Below are positions 54,168-64,000 of a stretch of DNA of 64,000 bases, piece by piece. How positions within the stretch are numbered: the first letter of the stretch is position 1; every line of letters begins with the position of its first letter. The notes under the pieces are model-generated. The model was not told where the DNA came from. It saw only the letters and a list, made by a program, of their open reading frames with translations, and searched no databases. Location: positions 9,672,001 to 9,736,000 of the forward strand of contig OX387606.1 in the NCBI GenBank assembly GCA_947568835.1. The letters are read 5' to 3'. The DNA comes from Protonemura montana (taxonomy: Eukaryota > Arthropoda > Insecta > Plecoptera > Nemouridae). Made by a program: the position numbers and the translations under genes.

Positions 54168-56428
54168 TCTAGCCTAGGAAAACCTATTGTGAAAAACACA
54201 AAACGAATTAAAATCATCGAATGGGTTCTTAATATCATCTCGCTGTCAAAATATTGAACAAATAGCATGTCAAAATACAAAATAGGGAAACCAGGATATG
54301 ATTCGAAATGTTGTTGTGTAATAAGAGGTGCGAGTCATGTTTTCACACCATGTTAAGGTGAAATAGCAGCTTGCCTTACCTGTGAAGTTAAAATCAAAGT
54401 GCCTTTCAGCCGCTACTCTGTAATTTTCGTAAGATACTCAAAATTTAGAACAAACCACCATACTGTTCATGACTAATCAACTGTCAATGTCAACTGTCTG
54501 CTACAAAGATTGTGTGAGTGTGACGTCAGGTGGGGATCAACTTTGGGATCAACAACAGCTGCCTCCTAGTCACCCTCCGGCCAATGAAAACCTCGAAACA
54601 AAATCCGGGAAGAATCAAAATCATCCGCTCCTGCCGCCGCATATGGTCCACGCCAAAGTCCATGCTCATGAGCTTTGCCACCAATTTAGCTGTGCTAAAA
54701 CTTCGAGCTATGAACCAAATACGAAAAGTAAAAAAGACCAGAAAAATGCTTATTTTCTAATTTTAACAAAAAAAATCTCGGCAGAGATTCCAATGCTTAA
54801 ATTTGACAACAAGTTACAGCTAAGGATAGGTACTACGGGTACTACCGTACTACGTACTACCATTGAGTCATTTTTGTGTCATTCCTAAAAATAGAGATAA
54901 AACCAATAAAAAAACAGAAAACTCCAATGGTGACAGAATATCCAGACACTATACTAAGAATATATTATATTAGGTAAAGACCAGACTGCACCCCAACTAG
55001 CAGCATATCGAAGTATCCTTGAAGAGGTTACAATCGGCGCATTTAATATGAACTGTTTTTGTCTCAAATCCATCTTCAGAAGCTGGAAAGTAGAAAAGCT
55101 AATCGCCTGTCCCTTTATCAAATTATTACTTGTACTCAACAGTGTGTACACAAGTGATGTGATACATAAATATTACCCATAATCATAAAAATGCATAAAT
55201 GCATTGAAATGCATTAACACATCACAATTCCTGCAGTTCCCTGTACATGTTAAGAATCCAAAGGACAAATTGTCTTTGAAATATTGTTACAGATTACCTG
55301 AAAATGCATTGGGGTGCACCAAAGGCCCAAGGATAAAATTGTCTGTTTCTGATCAGTGATCTGTTAACATTAATGTCCAAACCATCCACAGACCATATTA
55401 AGTACCCGATCATTCAGTGGAAAATGCATTCCAAATATTGTATCCGTTTGTCTATGATTTACTCTTTTCACAATTGAAAACACCGACATTGGGAACAAAT
55501 CAAGCAAATTGCGTTCTTTTCATATGGCAACTAGTCCAGGAACAAAAATTTTTTAATAGCTAAAAACCATACATACATAACTGAATGAATCTGTCCATAT
55601 TTGCCAGCTGTTTAAAAGTTGATTTATTGTGCTAATAATAATAATAATTCTTTCTGCAAGACCATCAAACATTTTTCCTCATTTGATTAGCAGTGTTTTC
55701 GCCATAACGTTTAACCTTGTTCGTAAATAACTGTAGATGCTTCCCTTGCCTTGTTTCTGGTTATCACATGGGGTACCTGTGCCAGTGGTTATAACCCAAG
55801 TCTTTGGGCCATGGTGATATCGAGAGCTGCCGCAGAAAGAAACAAACCCTGGAATCTGATTTCTGGCCTTTAAAGAAAATACACTATTTAATCCCCTTTC
55901 ATAAAGAAGTTCAGAGAACAAAATGTTCATGTTAGTAAACTCAAAATCTTCCCTCGAAGTTCTTGTCAATATGCTTTTCACAATCACGATCTGACCACAG
56001 TTACTTTGAAATACGAAATTATCACAAACAATGTGTACAAAAACTTATATTGTCCACTTTTAAATCCAGCGTTTTTAACGCTTAGATAACTAGATAACTA
56101 CGACCAAATCAACCCAACCGGAGTATTGTGGAACGGCAGGCTGGCCAACCTGGTTAACCAGATATACGAAACAGTCTGGGTTACGACGAGATCAACCAGA
56201 TACTTTTACAGAACCACTGCTACCATGACGTAAGTCACAGTTCCAGAACCACAAGCGTTGTCAGATTCAAATCAATTTGAAAATAACTAGATCAGGACCA
56301 ATGACCTCCATAAGAAATCTATGACATTAACTCACATTTTAAGCAACTAAATTATAGCTTGCATTGTTATTTATTGTATTCTTTTATATTATTAACAGAA
56401 AATAGAAAATTTACAACTTTTGGAACTG
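54168..56428. other. Spacer between CHMP2A and the 3' end of PRMT3
   Basis: The first few hundred bases are probably the CHMP2A promoter and 5' UTR. A plus-strand frame at 54,530-54,760 encodes a short, very basic peptide (ends RKVKKTRKMLIF) that could be a small divergent gene, but I recognise no family. Positions 54,900-56,400 are AT-rich with nothing recognised except an AAT run near 55,635. Confidence 0.35.
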
Positions 56429-60136
<3,708 letters not shown>

Positions 60137-60376
60137 TACAAAAACAGCTAGTTTACAAAATAATAAAGAAATAAATTATCACAAAATTGACAGCGTGCTC
60201 ACAACAGATATGTAAGCGACGTTGTTCGTACAGCCAATCAAATGAGAGTACAGAAATGGGGTTGCGCCGGGTTCGACTCCTTAGAGTTTCTTGTACACGT
60301 GAACCGAGTTGAGAGGTTAAATTTGCTTCTTTCTGTGTGTTAGAAGCGTTTTCTTCGTGAATACCAGTTATCAGCA
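60137..60376. promoter_or_regulatory. Probable bidirectional promoter, PRMT3 / leucyl-tRNA synthetase
   Basis: Only 240 bp separate the divergent start codons. No TATA box is obvious. Two translation-related genes may be co-expressed from this shared region. Confidence 0.55.
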
Positions 60377-63300
60377 ATGGTTTGTGAATAATTTGTTTCA
60401 TTCGTTATTTAGATCATTTTCGGTAAAATAGTGCAGTTTTTTGTATGAAATTCGTGAACATACTGTGATGATGACAAATTGTTGTACAGCTTGCAATTAT
60501 TTGTACTTGCCCTTCATATGTTAGCTATATAAATTTAGCTGTCATTATTTATATTATATTATATGAGCAACTTTATTTTATATATTATAACGTGCACAAG
60601 TGATTTCTGCCAAGCAAGCATTTAACTGGTGCCAATGTTTTGTTACTTACAGGCTGTTGACCGCAAAGGAACTTTTAAGGTTGAGTACTTGCAGAAAATC
60701 GAGCAAGAAATCCAGGCGAGATGGGAAAAAGAAAAAATAAACGAAGTTAATGCACCTGAAAAACCGAGGTCCAGCGCTGATGAGAAGTTTTTTGTTAATT
60801 TCCCGTTTCCATATATGAACGGAAAGCTACATCTCGGACATACCTTTTCATTGTCTAAGTGTGAGGTATGAATTATGATACCCGTGTAAATTTCTGTAAC
60901 CACAATTTAATACCTGTGTCATTGGCGGGGGAGTAGGCAGCGTTTTTATTGTTTTATGTAGGTTTACTATATTTATTTCAGTTTGCTGTGCGCTATCAAC
61001 GATTGAAAGGGAAACGAGTGCTTTTCCCGTTTGGCTTTCACTGCACGGGAATGCCTATTAAGGCATGTGCTGACAAATTAAAACGAGAGATGGAAGATTA
61101 TGGTTACCCTCCTAAATTTCCTGATGCGTCAGAAGATGTTGCGGGACCTGAGGAAAAATATGGAGATATTGTCATCAAAGACAAAAGCAAAGGAAAAAAG
61201 GTGGTGGATTCATTCTCATAATTTTTCTCAATTTACTCTTTTAGTGTTCTAACTTAATAACAATCAACATTTCATTCATTAGAGCAAGGCAACAGCCAAA
61301 CAAGGATCAGCAAAATATCAGTGGCAGATTATGCAAAGCCTTGGTTTGGAAGACGAAGATATCAAGAATTTTGCAGATGCCCATTACTGGCTGGACTATT
61401 TTCCACCTTTGGCTGTGGAGGACTTGAAAAGCATTGGACTTCATGTATGAAAACTTATTTCGTTTCTCTGAAAGAAAAAAAATGAATAGGAAACCAATAA
61501 ATCTTTTTTTTTCCAGGTCGATTGGAGACGAACATTCTTAACAACCGACGCGAATCTGTACTTTGACCAGTTTGTTCGCTGGCAATTTTTGCACTTAAAG
61601 GATCGGAAGAAGGTGAAATTTGGCAAGCGTTACACGGTCTTCTCTCCCAAGGACAACCAACCGTGCATGGACCATGACCGCAGCTCTGGGGAGGGTGTTG
61701 GCCCCCAAGAATACACCCTGATCAAGATGAAGGTCTTGGAACCTTATCCTCAAGGTCTTAGGTATGAATTATAGCTCAAATAACCAACTAGAATGATTCC
61801 ACGAATGGTTATTTTTAAAAAACTTCAATTCAGAGGGTAAATAACTTGTTGTTGAATATGTGTTGCCCTTCACCATTAGCATCTTTGACAAAATTCCTGA
61901 ACATAATTATTTCCAGCAAGATTTTTGCTGTTGAAAAATTCCCCTCTTTAACAGCTTGTAACTCATATTGGTTGATAACATTAAAAAAATGAAAAATGCA
62001 TCAAGAAATTGGTCAAGAAAACTCATTTTGTCCGTGTGCTTACCCTTTGCGACAAACAAAATTCATGGCCAACCCTGAGCTAAGGAGATATAGTTTCTGT
62101 GAGAAAATTAGCGCCTCTACCAAATTTCTCCAAAACGTTGATTCCAATGGCCCCTTCACGCACTTTACGATCACACCTTCGCTTCGGCAGTACCCTGCGC
62201 GGGTCTGAGGTGTTTCTGGTGGCGGCAACGCTCCGTCCGGAAACCATGTACGGCCAGACCAACTGCTGGGTGCGCCCAGACATGAAGTACATCGCGTGGC
62301 GGACGGCCACTGGCCAGGTGTTCGTAAGCACCCAGCGAGCTGCGCGCAATATGGCCTACCAGGTAGGAACCAAGCACCTGGTGCTGCGGTTATGAACAGG
62401 ATAATTTTTTATACATTTCAAAATCCTTGTGGAAAATTAATTGTTGCTTTTTAAATCAAATATTTCCAGGGCTTTACAAAAGAGGAGGCTGTCATCGACA
62501 TTGTGTGTCCGTTGACTGGTCAGGATATTCTAGGTGCAGCCTTGAAAGCTCCTATGAGTTTCAACGACAAAATCTACGCTCTGCCGATGTTGACCATTAA
62601 GGAAGACAAGGGTAAGCAGTTATTTGATTTAAGTTCCTTGTTCTATGGAATCTTAGTTAAACATCTTGGGAAGGTATGCATTTGTGAATGCATATATGCT
62701 GCTAGGTGTCAACCGAGTTTAAACCAAAAGAATTTTTTAACTGTGGGGTGGATCTTTTTGAGTAAGCAAAAGAGCTTTTGTTCTTGACATGTAATAGAGT
62801 TAAATTAATTTAAGTTAACAGATGACAAGTCATACACGTGGCATTTATAGCTCCATTGTTGATGAGTTCGATTGAAAAAAGAATTGTCTCCAATGTAGCT
62901 GCCATTTACTTGACACTGACAAAACAGTCTTCCACAGGCACTGGAATCGTGACAAGTGTGCCGTCAGATTCGCCTGATGATTATGCAGCATTGGTTGATC
63001 TCAAGAAGAAGCAGCCTTTCCGTGAAAAGTACGGCATTGCTGACCACATGGTGTTGCCGTTCGAGCCTATCCCAATTATCGAGATACCCGACTTTGGAAA
63101 TTTGTGTGCCGTTACAGTCTACGATCGGCTGAAGATTCAGAGTCAAAATGATCGGGACAAGCTGCAGGAAGCAAAAGAATTAGTTTACCTGAAGGGATTC
63201 TACGATGGGGTAATTTTTGTTTTCTTAAGCAAAAATAACATGCATTTTAGTGGGAATTGAGATGGCACATGCACTGCTTGAAGAGAATATTTAGTTTTCT

Positions 63301-64000
63301 TGCAGGAAATTTTCCAAAAAGCTTGGAACAATCTCTTTACCCTGGTCTGAGGACATTACTTTAAATTATTTTGTAAGACATCTGTGCATATTTGGTCTTT
63401 GAATTTTGTGCTTGAAAAGCATTACCCCCGATTGGGATCATTTTTCAACTAAATCTTAGTAAAATTCCTTCAATACCAAAACTTATCTGAACATCACAAG
63501 CGTCCAATGGTCCTTTGCCGAACCACAAACAAGTCCACTCAAAGCAAAACTGTCCACACATTCAATATGAAAGCACTGCTCTGATGCTTCACCAAATTTG
63601 TGCCTATTTATAAAACTCGATAAAATCAATCCTGCTAAGATTTATATCGTCAATAAACAAGATGTTAAATTGATTTAGCAATTTGTTTGTTTTGTTTTAA
63701 GGTCATGCTAGTTGGCAAGCTGAAGGGCAAGAAAGTACAAGACGTTAAGAAAGAACTGCAAAAGGATCTTGTGGACAGCTCCGAGGCATTGATCTACTAC
63801 GAGCCCGAGAAGTTAATAATGTCGCGATCAGGTGACGAGTGTGTGATCTCTCTGTGCGATCAGTGGTATTTGGATTACGGTGAAGCCGAGTGGAAAAAAC
63901 AGGCAGAGAAATGCCTTGACGACATGAACACTTATCATGACGAAGTCAAGAGAAATTTCATTGCGTCGCTCAATTGGCTACGTGGCCATGCCTGCTCGAG
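60377..64000 (+). CDS. LARS1: Cytosolic leucyl-tRNA synthetase, N-terminal half (runs off the window)
   Basis: Class I synthetase that charges tRNA-Leu. Coding exons: 60377-60379 (start codon only), 60653-60865, 60982-61200, 61283-61444, 61517-61761, 62191-62362, 62470-62611, 62938-63209, 63702 to the end. Phases agree; about 575 residues are present of roughly 1,180 expected. The HIGH motif is HLGH (about 61-64, in [19 protein letters not shown]). Further family blocks are [31 protein letters not shown], the [13 protein letters not shown] segment, the CP1 editing domain ([43 protein letters not shown]) and the [10 protein letters not shown] block. The KMSKS loop would lie beyond the window. 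The start is inferred: ATG followed directly by a GTTTGT donor gives [10 protein letters not shown], which fits the family N-terminus. Confidence 0.93.

Noticed and set aside
54469..54888. 139-codon plus-strand gene next to CHMP2A
   Set aside because: Low-complexity composition, an equally plausible overlapping basic frame, no recognisable family. It lies where the CHMP2A promoter should be.

Overview
This is about 64 kb of an intron-rich, moderately AT-rich animal nuclear genome, most likely an arthropod. The genes have canonical GT-AG introns (about 70 bp to 1.8 kb) and untranslated first exons. They belong to animal families (twisted gastrulation, an ESE-type ETS factor, a DUF4806 protein typical of arthropod genomes). 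The spaces between genes carry eukaryotic transposon debris: a Penelope-like element, tRNA- and 5S-derived repeats, a MITE-like element and LINE-like tails. The species cannot be fixed from sequence alone. All exon maps below were assembled by hand from reading frame, splice sites and phase agreement. Nothing was confirmed by transcripts.

Layout. 1-13,988: no gene recognised, only repeats, hairpins, a possible Cys-rich exon and a Penelope-like fragment. 13,989-18,501 (+): paraplegin-type mitochondrial m-AAA protease, 9 coding exons. 21,127-23,826 (+): twisted gastrulation, a secreted BMP modulator, 4 coding exons. 25,414-31,199 (-): a 501-residue Ser/Pro-rich protein I do not recognise, 9 coding exons, head-to-head with a small CYTH-domain protein (31,634-33,696, +). 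33,700-44,580: repeat-dominated, with a Penelope-like inverted dimer flanked by a 16-bp target duplication, tRNA-like elements, a 5S-like segment with a LINE-like tail, an 845-bp tandem duplication, diverged 276-bp repeats and a MITE-like element. 44,590-45,882 (-): 3' exons of a DUF4806 gene. 48,986-52,292 (+): an ETS factor with Pointed, AT-hook-like and ETS domains. 53,217-54,167 (-): CHMP2A (ESCRT-III). 56,429-60,136 (-): PRMT3, head-to-head with cytosolic leucyl-tRNA synthetase (60,377 to beyond the window end, +).

Functionally this is a set of unrelated housekeeping genes (mitochondrial protein quality control, membrane scission, ribosomal-protein methylation, tRNA charging) interspersed with developmental regulators (a BMP modulator and an ETS factor). 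Two close divergent pairs (about 435 bp and 240 bp between start codons) probably share promoters. I found no operon, CRISPR array or prokaryote-type system. The least explained material is the tRNA-like repeat family bounded by an 11-bp inverted repeat, and the unrecognised 501-residue protein.
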